NCBI GenBank assembly: GCA_024280755.1
Contig: JAJRPN010000025.1
Coordinates: 1-49,220 of the forward strand
From: Planctomycetota bacterium
Lineage (GTDB): Bacteria > Planctomycetota > Phycisphaerae > Phycisphaerales > UBA1924
DNA: 49,220 bases
Direction of reading: 5' to 3'
Below, piece after piece: positions 17,652 to 25,855 of this stretch. The position numbers and the translations under genes are program-made. Every line of letters starts with the position of its first letter. Positions within the stretch are counted from its first letter, which is position 1. A model generated the notes under the pieces. That model saw only the letters and a program-made list of their open reading frames with translations, had not been told where the DNA came from and searched no databases.

Positions 17652-17684
17652 AAAACACCATGGCTCACACGATCCATGGTGTTG
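17650..17684 (-). terminator. Terminator between convergent genes
   Basis: AACACCATGG (17654-17663) and CCATGGTGTT (17674-17683) form a perfect 10-bp stem. On the minus strand the stem is followed by TTTTTC, so it mainly ends the dockerin gene that stops at 17717. It may also slow transcription from the plus strand. Confidence 0.75.
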
Positions 17685-17716
17685 GTTGTATAAAGATCAC
17701 TCTTTCAAGGCTTCTG

Positions 17717-20700
17717 TTATGGGCATCCCATAGCGAATACTTGCAGGAATGTGCTGATATCGAAGAAGTTGAGCAAGCCGTCATTGTTGAAGTCTGCTGC
17801 AAGATCTTGGGCGGTGAATGCCTGGAGGAATGTTGAGATATCGAAGAAGTTGATGACACCATCAGCGTTCGTATCTGCAACCGAACAGCCAATCGTTTGG
17901 GTGCTCACTGTGACTGTGGCAGGCTCTGAAACAAACTGCCCATCTTCAGGAATCGGCAAACCCTCGACAATGGTGCCGACAAGGCGATAGGTGAATGAAT
18001 CTGTGCCTGAGAATCCAGGGTTCGGGGTGTACTCAAACGAGCCATCATTGTTGAGTGTCAAGCTGCCGTTGGTTGGGAGTTCGCCGAAGGATGGATCGAT
18101 TGTGATGATTCGGTATTCTTGGAGCATATCGTTTGCCATGACACCCGAGGCTGAATCAACCATGATGGTTGTGCCGATGGATTGATAGGCATCATCGCGT
18201 GCTGGGGCGAATACATGATCGCGGACATCGTTGAGCTCTGCGAGCATCCATTCGATGTATGGCGGAGATTCGAGCGGCAAAGCGATCGCTCGATCAATCT
18301 CGGCGTGGACAAAGTCAATGCGTTCATTGAGGATCTGATCCATCACATGAAAGTCAAATGCTGGGTCAGCTGCTGAGCGGGGATCGCGGGCTGATCCCTG
18401 GGCCTGGAACTCAAGGATGAGTTGAATGGCATCTGCTGATCGCAATCCTATTTCGCTTTGGCCGGGAACTGCGCGAAGTGCGCTGCGGAGGATTTCGCTG
18501 TGAGCGACCGCATCGGGAGCTGCGAGTGTAATGTATGCGTTGATGAGTGCAACGGTATTATCGAGATCTTCAATAGCTGCTGTGATTGCAGAAGTTGGAT
18601 TTGCAAACTCTGCATTGACCAACGGACGAACATTCCCTTCACGGTATTGCGCGAGGAACTCGAAGATGTGGCCGGTGATGAGTGTGTTGTTGTCAAGGCT
18701 GTGAGCATTATCGCTCCAAGGTCGGAACCGGAGAATATCCACATCGTCCAATATCAACCAGTTGTATCCACAGGAGCTGCTTTGGAGGTAGTTAAAATCG
18801 TTTATTATCACATTTGTGAACTGCAAATCTGCGCCGTCAACGCCACCGAATGGCATTCCCATGTTGAGTGTGTTCCACGCGATATAACGCCCTCCACCTT
18901 GTATCATAAACTCATATGCACAATCGTCTGGCGAATCTTCATTCCACCAGAGACCGATTGGGTACCACTGGTAATCCGAAAATTCGGTGCCCCAGACATC
19001 AATGTTTGAGTCAACAACTCGAGTATGAATGCTTTTCATATTCACTATTGCAGGATTTGGATTATCATCCACCCAATGGATTACCGAGAAGTTTGGCGGC
19101 CGATAGAAGAAAAAACCTCCTCGTATTAGTGGTGCTGGAATGGTAGCGTGCCATCTGAGTTCGTGGTCATATTTAGGTGATGCATCGAGTTGGTTGAGAT
19201 ACTCAAAGAGAACCGCACGATGGGCATGATCTGTATTTTCGCCGGAGACGATTCTGGCTTTTTGGAAGTATGAAAGGGCCGGATCGATATCGAACAAGAC
19301 TGCGTTCCCTCCCCAAACATCACTTGAGCCGTCCATCTGAGTGAATGCCGGAATATGCGCTGGGCTGTATTGTGTAAATAGTGGTTCGATGTTTGTTTGA
19401 ATGCTGTCTGTGTCCCAGAGATCAATCATTGAGAGGTTTTCGCCAGAAGACCAGCGAAGTTTTCTTGTGGTCATTTCGGCAAACATGATGGTGTTGATTT
19501 CTGATTGGAGTGTTGCCGTTTGCTGCTTGTATCGAGCGACGAGGGCATCAAAGAGGGCAGGGTTCCGAGCGGCGTTGCCGATATTTACGAGGGCTTCGCC
19601 GTCTTCGATAATCTCATCGAGTTCTGGGAGCGATTCGTTTTGGGGATCAGAAAGGTAATCTTCGAGTTGGCTTTCGTATCTGAAAGCGAAGTACCATGGG
19701 TTTTCTTTGGCGAGTTGAGCATAAGCGGATGCGGCTTGTGCCCAGGGTTCTGGGCCTGAGAGCGTAGTAAATGTGAGTGGAGCAAGTCCGAGCGATTGAG
19801 GAAGCACTGCGAGATCGTTGAGATAGCGTGCGATTGGATTTGATGAGAGATATTGGTCAGCGGTAGACAATGTGACCAGCGGATTCGACCTTGAGCCAGA
19901 GAAGGCCTGGCTCCGCGCGGTGACTGTTGCGAAGGTGAAGAAATCTTCAGATCCCGTGACGAAGCTTGGATTCTGGTTCGCGTAGGCAAGATCGATATTG
20001 TTTTCGTCGCGATAATCAAGGACGGTATTGGCTGCATCGGTCAGGTTGGTGAGGAGGATATCTTCGGCGACGCCGAAGAGTGCGGATTCGAGTTGGCTTA
20101 GTTGCGAGCGGACGACATGCATTTCTCTTAGGATGGCGTCGTTCTGACCCTGAAGATCGCCTATAGCGTTTCCGATCGCGTTAAAGCCGATGATCATTTG
20201 ATCATACATGAAATCAAGCTGTTGTTCGATGCGATCGAATCGTTCGTGCATTTCGATACGCATGGCTTCTACTTGAACTCGGAGTTCGATGAGTTGGGCG
20301 TAGATTTGTTCATCGACTGAAGGCGTGTTATCGAATGCGCCTGCATGATCTGCGATTCCGATTGCATCGGATACGAGGCCGAAGACGCCGCCCATTGCAG
20401 CTATTGGATCTCCAGAAGCGTAACCGGCTGCGACTGTGGTTAGATTGGTTAGAATCCCAAGTCCCATTTGAACTTCTGCGACAGTATCAGAAGCCTCTAG
20501 GAGAGTTGCGTTATAGTCCGCAGCTGCGACGGAGTAGTCGCCGAGTTCATCGAGCGGGCTTTGGCCGAGCAGGAATGTTGCTCCGAACATGGATGATCGA
20601 GCGAAGCTTGTTTCTTGAAGTTGTGCCTGGAGATCGGAAGCGATTTGATCAAGAATCGCTTGGTCTTGCCCCATTGCAAATCCATCATACATTGTTGGCT

Positions 20701-21571
20701 CTGCTGCGATCGCATCGTCGAGGGTTGCGATTCTTGAATCAATCTCAAGCTGTACCCCCTCCGCCTGAATATCAACCATGTTGACGAGGGAGTTCACTGC
20801 GAGCGGCTGGTTGAGTGTTGAAATGTACGATGCAAAGTCTGCTGGGAGTGATTGGAGACCTGCATTGACATCAGCAAAGCGTGGATCGGTGTTGGTGCTT
20901 CCGAGGTTTGGTTGATAGCCTTGGGCGGTGAGGTACTGGTTGAGTACGAGTGCGAGATCTGGGCGATCAGTTCCGTCTTGAGCAATACTAAAGAATCCAT
21001 GAACAAGTAAATCTGCGAATCGACGGTTGTGCGTATACCGCATCGCGAGTCCTTGCCCGAACCGGACCATCCTGCGTTGTGTCGCATCGAAGTTGTCGGG
21101 TGCAGGCACGACGACATTGAGCATCTGTGCTGCGAGTTGGCCGACATGAGTGTTTGTGCCTTCAAGACCAGGTTCATCGATCACAATGAACCGGAGTGCA
21201 GACATGAAGTTGGCCGAGCGTCGGAGATCTGGATCGCCAGCATATTCACTTTGGATCGCGGCATCAAACCCGTTGGCAAACTGTTCGAGTTGTGCTTGTG
21301 TTGCGATCGGATTCAGCTGCGTGTATGCACTCAGAGCGGCGACAATTGCGACGACTCTTGGGTTTCTGTTCTCTACGATGTAGTCTTCGCGGAAGTATTC
21401 CGTCGCGCGGATCGCATCGACAAAGCGTGTGTAATCTGCATCGTCTTGAATATTGAGATCTGTTGGAGCCGCCATCGCTTGTGGCCCTACCCACCCGGCG
21501 ATACACACCCCCACCGCGAATGCGAAACGAGTGAGTGGTTTGGTCCAAGTGCTGTTTGGTCTCTGGAACAT
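17717..21571 (-). CDS. Large secreted protein with hydrophobic hairpin, coiled coil, cadherin-like module and dockerin tail
   Basis: 1284 residues; AGGAAGG precedes the ATG. The signal peptide is about residues 1-34 (cleavage near A-M-A-A). The N-terminal ~360 residues are helical. At about 364-410 there are two hydrophobic, Gly/Ala-rich stretches (MGLGILTNLTTVAAGYASG and GGVFGLVSDAIGIADHAG), followed by a long amphipathic coiled coil (about 425-500, with MHERFDRIEQQLDFMYDQM). A ~500-residue region of unknown fold follows. Near 1150-1225 is a cadherin/tandem-95-like module (NGSLTLNNDGSFEYTPNPGF then SGTDSFTYRLVG). Residues 1229-1284 are the GC-type dockerin (CSVADTNADG ... GCP). It is divergent from the sigma/kinase pair. 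Extracellular; function unknown. Confidence 0.8.
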   Translation of the reverse strand: MFQRPNSTWTKPLTRFAFAVGVCIAGWVGPQAMAAPTDLNIQDDADYTRFVDAIRATEYFREDYIVENRNPRVVAIVAALSAYTQLNPIATQAQLEQFANGFDAAIQSEYAGDPDLRRSANFMSALRFIVIDEPGLEGTNTHVGQLAAQMLNVVVPAPDNFDATQRRMVRFGQGLAMRYTHNRRFADLLVHGFFSIAQDGTDRPDLALVLNQYLTAQGYQPNLGSTNTDPRFADVNAGLQSLPADFASYISTLNQPLAVNSLVNMVDIQAEGVQLEIDSRIATLDDAIAAEPTMYDGFAMGQDQAILDQIASDLQAQLQETSFARSSMFGATFLLGQSPLDELGDYSVAAADYNATLLEASDTVAEVQMGLGILTNLTTVAAGYASGDPIAAMGGVFGLVSDAIGIADHAGAFDNTPSVDEQIYAQLIELRVQVEAMRIEMHERFDRIEQQLDFMYDQMIIGFNAIGNAIGDLQGQNDAILREMHVVRSQLSQLESALFGVAEDILLTNLTDAANTVLDYRDENNIDLAYANQNPSFVTGSEDFFTFATVTARSQAFSGSRSNPLVTLSTADQYLSSNPIARYLNDLAVLPQSLGLAPLTFTTLSGPEPWAQAASAYAQLAKENPWYFAFRYESQLEDYLSDPQNESLPELDEIIEDGEALVNIGNAARNPALFDALVARYKQQTATLQSEINTIMFAEMTTRKLRWSSGENLSMIDLWDTDSIQTNIEPLFTQYSPAHIPAFTQMDGSSDVWGGNAVLFDIDPALSYFQKARIVSGENTDHAHRAVLFEYLNQLDASPKYDHELRWHATIPAPLIRGGFFFYRPPNFSVIHWVDDNPNPAIVNMKSIHTRVVDSNIDVWGTEFSDYQWYPIGLWWNEDSPDDCAYEFMIQGGGRYIAWNTLNMGMPFGGVDGADLQFTNVIINDFNYLQSSSCGYNWLILDDVDILRFRPWSDNAHSLDNNTLITGHIFEFLAQYREGNVRPLVNAEFANPTSAITAAIEDLDNTVALINAYITLAAPDAVAHSEILRSALRAVPGQSEIGLRSADAIQLILEFQAQGSARDPRSAADPAFDFHVMDQILNERIDFVHAEIDRAIALPLESPPYIEWMLAELNDVRDHVFAPARDDAYQSIGTTIMVDSASGVMANDMLQEYRIITIDPSFGELPTNGSLTLNNDGSFEYTPNPGFSGTDSFTYRLVGTIVEGLPIPEDGQFVSEPATVTVSTQTIGCSVADTNADGVINFFDISTFLQAFTAQDLAADFNNDGLLNFFDISTFLQVFAMGCP

Positions 21572-21761
21572 GCTGATCCTTCCTGAAGATGCGAAAATAG
21601 GCAGGTGCCTATCTCTACAAACGAGAAGGGCCGTCGGAACTCCCTCGCATATTCAAAATTGTTGGTCATTTTTATTCAGTTCGCGTTATCCATACCCCGA
21701 AAGGCGAATATTCATTGATTTCAAAGGCCAATTGGACGCATGCTCCGATAAGATACACACG

Positions 21762-22313
21762 ATGACGACCAATCTACCAGATCCACCGGATAAAAGCTCC
21801 GTGCTTTTTGAGCGTATGTACACTGAGCTTCGATCAATTGCGGGCTCTCTGTGCTTCGCATCGAGTTCGCCGGTGACGCTTCAGCCTACGGCTTTGGTAA
21901 ACGAGGCGTATTTGAAGATATTCAAGTCTTTGGAATCTGACGATCTTGACAAAACGCACCTGCTTTCGATCGCTGCAATTGCGATGCGGCAGGTTTGTAT
22001 TGATTCAGCGCGTGCGATGAAAACAAAGAAACGCGGCGATGGGTGGAATCGGGTAACGATTTCGAATCTGCCTCGGGATATTGAGAATGAGCTTGCTTTT
22101 GATTTGCTTTTGCTCGATGATCTTTTGACGGAGCTGGGAAACTATGACCAACGCCAGCTTCGTATTGTTGAGCTTCGGTTCTTTGGAGGACTGACGAGTG
22201 ATCAGATCGCGAAGGTTCTCGACATCACACCCAAGCGAGTGGAGCTTGATTGGCGAATGGCAAGAGCATGGCTTGCGTTGCAGCTAAAGGAATCTAATGA
22301 GCATGAATCCTGA
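21762..22313 (+). CDS. ECF-type RNA polymerase sigma factor
   Basis: 183 residues from the ATG at 21762; the open frame is longer, but homology begins here. Region 2 is visible (LFERMYTELRSIAGSL ... LVNEAYLKIFKSL) and region 4 forms a helix-turn-helix, LRFFGGLTSDQIAKVLDITP. The sequence matches the 'Sig-70 X6' ECF group common in Planctomycetes and Acidobacteria, which is typically encoded beside Ser/Thr kinases rather than classic anti-sigma factors. The stop overlaps the kinase start by 17 nt, so the two are co-translated. The kinase may control its activity (inference). Possible targets include the divergent dockerin gene. Confidence 0.88.
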   Translation: MTTNLPDPPDKSSVLFERMYTELRSIAGSLCFASSSPVTLQPTALVNEAYLKIFKSLESDDLDKTHLLSIAAIAMRQVCIDSARAMKTKKRGDGWNRVTISNLPRDIENELAFDLLLLDDLLTELGNYDQRQLRIVELRFFGGLTSDQIAKVLDITPKRVELDWRMARAWLALQLKESNEHES

Positions 22314-24630
22314 TCGGTATCAAAAGATACGAGACATCTTTGAACATGTATGCGATGTGCCTTTGAATCAGCGTGATGATGTGCTTGACGATCTTTGCGA
22401 ACAAGATTTGGGTTTGCGTTCTGAGGTTTGCAAGTTATTGGCCATGGATGCGAATATGGGCGACGAGTTCGACTCAGTCAACTTTTTGCCGCCTGCGATT
22501 GATGATCACGAACATATCAAGTTCCCGGACTCGATCGGCGCGTACACCATCAACGGTATCCTTGGGCGTGGTGGGAGCAGTGTTGTCTATGAAGCGACGC
22601 AAAAAAACCCAGCTCGGTCGGTGGCACTCAAGGTGATTCATACTCGATCGATGGATGAAAACTCAATCCGGCGATTCGAAAAAGAAGCACAGATTATGGG
22701 TCAGCTCTCGCATCCGTGTATTGCTAAGGTATATGAATCGGGCATTGTCGAGGGGCGACATGGGCTCGATCGTTTTATCGCGATAGAACTTGTTCGAGGG
22801 ATGAATATTGTCAAGTTTATGCGTTCTCATAGTCTGAAAACGAACCAGAAAATCTCATTGTTTCTTGATCTGTGTAACGCGATGCAGTATGCCCATGAGC
22901 AAGGAGTGATTCATCGAGATCTCAAGCCTGATAATATTTTTGTCACTGACGCGGGGCATTTGAAGGTTCTTGACTTTGGGATTGCACGGTTTTCTTCTCA
23001 AAATACAGACATCACCACGATGCATACGCAGGCCGGGCAGTTGATTGGCACACTTGCATTTATGAGCCCTGAGCAAGTCAAAGGCGAAGCGCATGAGCTT
23101 GATGAGCGGAGCGATGTGTATGCGTTGGGCGTCGTTCTGTTTCAGTTGCTCGTTGACAAACTGCCATACAACTTAGAACAGCTCTCCTATTTTCAAGCGG
23201 CCAAACTGATCGAGGACACGATCCCAGCTCGGTTAAGCACGATCAATACAAAGATGCGAGGCGATCTCGATACGATTCTTGCCCAAGCACTCGAAAGAGA
23301 CCCCTCGCGAAGGTACGGCTCCGTACTTGCTCTCCAAGAAGATCTTTCGCGGTATCTAAGAAACGAGCCGATCAACGCAAGGCCCGCGTCTGCATGGTAT
23401 CACGCTCGACAGTTTGTACGCCGGCACAAAGGTTTTTCTGCCGGCCTTGCCATTGCATGCCTTGCGATCATGTTTGGATTTGTTGCGGTATCCATCGCTT
23501 TGTCTCGTGCAATTGAATCGAAGAACATTGCGCTCCAGGAATCTTCTGTTTCAGAAGCGATCACATCGTTTTTGCTTGAAGATCTTATTGGGCAGGCCGA
23601 CACGCGTTCGTCAACAGATCGCGAGTTGACTGTGGCGCAAGCTCTGGATATATCAGCCTCCCAAATCGATGATCGCTTTGTCGATTTACCTCTCGTCGAA
23701 GCTGAGATTCGAAAAATGATTGGACGGACTTATGTTTCGCTGGGTAGCTATGAACAGGCTGAACCAGAACTTATTCGTGCTGTTGAGTTGTTTACAACTC
23801 ATCATGGGGAAGATCATCCCAGCACGCTTTTAGCCCAAGAAGAACTTGGCGTATTGTATTCAAACACTGGCCGACACCAAGAAGCTAAAGAGTTACAGCT
23901 TGCACTCCTCGAATCTAGAAAATGGGTTCTTGGTGAGCATGACCTAGCGACGCTTCGAACAATGAATGACCTTGCACTGCTGTACACCCACATGGGAATG
24001 TATGCTGAATCAAAGGCCATGCACACCGATGTTTTGGATATTCGGATGGAGTTGCTAGGAGACAAGCACTTTGACACACAGTTATCTATGCATAATCTTG
24101 GTTTGACCATGCTGTATCTTGGCGAACCAAAGCAGGCAGCGGAACTCTATGAACGATTGATTCCTCAACGCGTTGCCCTCCTTGGAGAAGAGCATCCAGC
24201 CACATTGCTGAGCATGAATAATCTCGCGGGCGCCTATCGAGGTATGAAAATGGAAGATAAAATGCATAGCTTGCATAAGCGGGTCGATGCGATTCAAATG
24301 CGAACACTGGGGCTTGGACATCCTAATACGCTTCGAACAAAGGCTAATATTGGCTCGTCCTTGATCAAAAGCGATCCCGATCAAGCAGGACCGTATCTCG
24401 AACAAGCCTACGAAGGTCGGCTCGAAACACTTGGTCCTGATCATCAAGAAACCATGCACAGCCAGTATCTTCTGGCGTATCTAGCTTTCAAGAACGGCCA
24501 ACTTGAATCTGCGCATGATCAGTTACTCGCCATATCTGAAAACCAACTGAGCATACTTGGCCCAGATCATCGGGATACGAAGACCACGCTAAAGACTTTG
24601 AAAATGGTCGACAAGGCACTTGAAGAATGA
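22297..24630 (+). CDS. Transmembrane serine/threonine protein kinase with TPR sensor region
   Basis: 777 residues; AAGGAA lies 7 nt before the ATG. The Hanks-type kinase domain is at about 80-345: Gly-loop ILGRGGSSVVYEA, Lys in VALKVIH, catalytic HRDLKPDN (about 205-212), DFG in VLDFGIARF, and FMSPEQVKG. All catalytic residues are intact. A membrane helix is at about 380-401 (GLAIACLAIMFGFVAVSIAL). The C-terminal ~370 residues hold about seven 42-residue tetratricopeptide repeats of the kinesin-light-chain type (LGEEHPATLLSMNNLAGAYR and relatives), placed outside the membrane by topology. It probably senses an envelope signal and phosphorylates cytoplasmic partners such as the co-encoded sigma factor. 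Confidence 0.92.
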   Translation: MSMNPDRYQKIRDIFEHVCDVPLNQRDDVLDDLCEQDLGLRSEVCKLLAMDANMGDEFDSVNFLPPAIDDHEHIKFPDSIGAYTINGILGRGGSSVVYEATQKNPARSVALKVIHTRSMDENSIRRFEKEAQIMGQLSHPCIAKVYESGIVEGRHGLDRFIAIELVRGMNIVKFMRSHSLKTNQKISLFLDLCNAMQYAHEQGVIHRDLKPDNIFVTDAGHLKVLDFGIARFSSQNTDITTMHTQAGQLIGTLAFMSPEQVKGEAHELDERSDVYALGVVLFQLLVDKLPYNLEQLSYFQAAKLIEDTIPARLSTINTKMRGDLDTILAQALERDPSRRYGSVLALQEDLSRYLRNEPINARPASAWYHARQFVRRHKGFSAGLAIACLAIMFGFVAVSIALSRAIESKNIALQESSVSEAITSFLLEDLIGQADTRSSTDRELTVAQALDISASQIDDRFVDLPLVEAEIRKMIGRTYVSLGSYEQAEPELIRAVELFTTHHGEDHPSTLLAQEELGVLYSNTGRHQEAKELQLALLESRKWVLGEHDLATLRTMNDLALLYTHMGMYAESKAMHTDVLDIRMELLGDKHFDTQLSMHNLGLTMLYLGEPKQAAELYERLIPQRVALLGEEHPATLLSMNNLAGAYRGMKMEDKMHSLHKRVDAIQMRTLGLGHPNTLRTKANIGSSLIKSDPDQAGPYLEQAYEGRLETLGPDHQETMHSQYLLAYLAFKNGQLESAHDQLLAISENQLSILGPDHRDTKTTLKTLKMVDKALEE

Positions 24631-24660
24631 CTATTCGGTATAGAAACTTCTATCTACAAT

Positions 24661-24688
24661 AAAAAACTCACTACTTTCGCGAGTGAGT
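24661..24688 (-). terminator. Terminator of the secretion/pilus operon
   Basis: ACTCACT (24666-24672) and AGTGAGT (24682-24688) form a stem. On the minus strand it is followed by six T, 33 bp after the last stop of the operon. It may work for the kinase gene on the plus strand too. Confidence 0.7.
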
Positions 24689-24720
24689 ACTCAATTTTGC
24701 TCAAAAATCCAATGGTTGAC

Positions 24721-25221
24721 TTATGGTTTCTTTACCAAGCCGAGGGTGATTCGTTTTCCTGATTTGTGGACAAGAAGCACGGTTCGATTTTGGCCATTGA
24801 TTGCGATCAGTTCCCAACCTTCCGCGACCTGATCACCAATCTTGCGGGGCTTTGAATCAATGATTGCAAGTGGCCTTTTGGGGTGCGGAAATATAGTCGT
24901 AACCTGGAAGTCTGGGACCAGATTCTGTGTTTGCTGAGGCTGATACGGATCATCGATCTGAATCGGATTGACATAGAGATCGTCGATCACTTCCTGAAAC
25001 CAGAACGGCGAGTTTATTTCAGCAATTGATCCAAGTTCGACTCCATTTCCATTTGAAGCCAACGAGATGTTTGGAAATGCTACGAGCTTTGGCGTTTCAA
25101 ACTTCACAACTCCCGCCTGACTCTGCGATGCCCCTTGTCCCATGTATCGGGCTCCGATCATGGCGATAGATGGCACGCAGAGTGCGGCAAGGATGTAACC
25201 AGTGGGTACTTTATGCTTCAT
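24721..25221 (-). CDS. PilP/GspC-like inner membrane protein
   Basis: 166 residues. There is an N-terminal membrane anchor (GYILAALCVPSIAMIGARYMG), a linker of ~65 residues, then a small beta domain at about 100-163 (TTIFPHPKRPLAIIDSKPRKIGD ... GWELIAINGQNRTVLLVHKSGK) that matches the homology region of GspC and PilP lipoproteins. That domain typically contacts the secretin in the periplasm. It is the last gene of the operon, overlapping the PilO-like gene by 11 nt. The secretin it should contact is not encoded here. Lack of a lipobox favours the GspC type. Confidence 0.7.
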   Translation of the reverse strand: MKHKVPTGYILAALCVPSIAMIGARYMGQGASQSQAGVVKFETPKLVAFPNISLASNGNGVELGSIAEINSPFWFQEVIDDLYVNPIQIDDPYQPQQTQNLVPDFQVTTIFPHPKRPLAIIDSKPRKIGDQVAEGWELIAINGQNRTVLLVHKSGKRITLGLVKKP

Positions 25222-25855
25222 CTGTAGTTACTCCTGTCGCATCAATATCTTGGGACGAGGCTTTGTGATCAAAGTTCTCGTTGAATGTCTCTGGAACTTC
25301 AACTAAGCGATACACAGACACCTGCAAGATCATTCGTGCGTATTCGCTTGATACCGGAATAACCCTAAACGAGTTTACTTTGGTGATCTGCGACGAGTTG
25401 GACAAGTCATCGACATACCGAACGATGCCGTCGAATGGTCCAACACATTCAACCCGATATTCTTCGGTTTTGATTGTTATCTCTGTACCATCGAGCTTGT
25501 TTTTTTTCTTTGTCAGGCTCGAACGAAGCGGCTCGATACGCGAAACTGTGAGGCTGTACATCTCGGCAGCATCCTGAATATGCTTACGAGCGTTTATCGT
25601 TTCAGTGACATCAAACTGTGTCGCCAACTCATCGCGTATTGAGCACATTTGCGTCATGCAATAATCGATCGTGCTTTCGTTCTTACTCATCTCGTCCTCG
25701 CCTTGAGTCACTTCACTCATCTGCGCGATATATATTTGATCGAGATCGTATACCTGTTTTTCCTTTGCCCCAATAGTCATGTACCAGACGAGCCCTGTTC
25801 CGAGAGCTGCGAGAACGAGCTTTGTAATGAAAGTTTTTTGGATATCTTGATTCAT
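25211..25855 (-). CDS. PilO-like assembly protein
   Basis: 214 residues. A single N-terminal membrane helix (about 12-28, LVLAALGTGLVWYMTIG) is followed by a coiled coil and a C-terminal ferredoxin-like domain typical of PilO/GspM (ITIKTEEYRVECVGPFDGIVRYVDDLSNSS at 127-156, then a strand-rich RMILQVSVYRLVEV). It overlaps the upstream PilM-PilN fusion by ATGA, the usual PilM-N-O-P order. Expected to form the inner-membrane platform that aligns the ATPase and pilins. The assignment rests on topology and gene order more than on strong motifs. Confidence 0.7.
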   Translation of the reverse strand: MNQDIQKTFITKLVLAALGTGLVWYMTIGAKEKQVYDLDQIYIAQMSEVTQGEDEMSKNESTIDYCMTQMCSIRDELATQFDVTETINARKHIQDAAEMYSLTVSRIEPLRSSLTKKKNKLDGTEITIKTEEYRVECVGPFDGIVRYVDDLSNSSQITKVNSFRVIPVSSEYARMILQVSVYRLVEVPETFNENFDHKASSQDIDATGVTTDEA

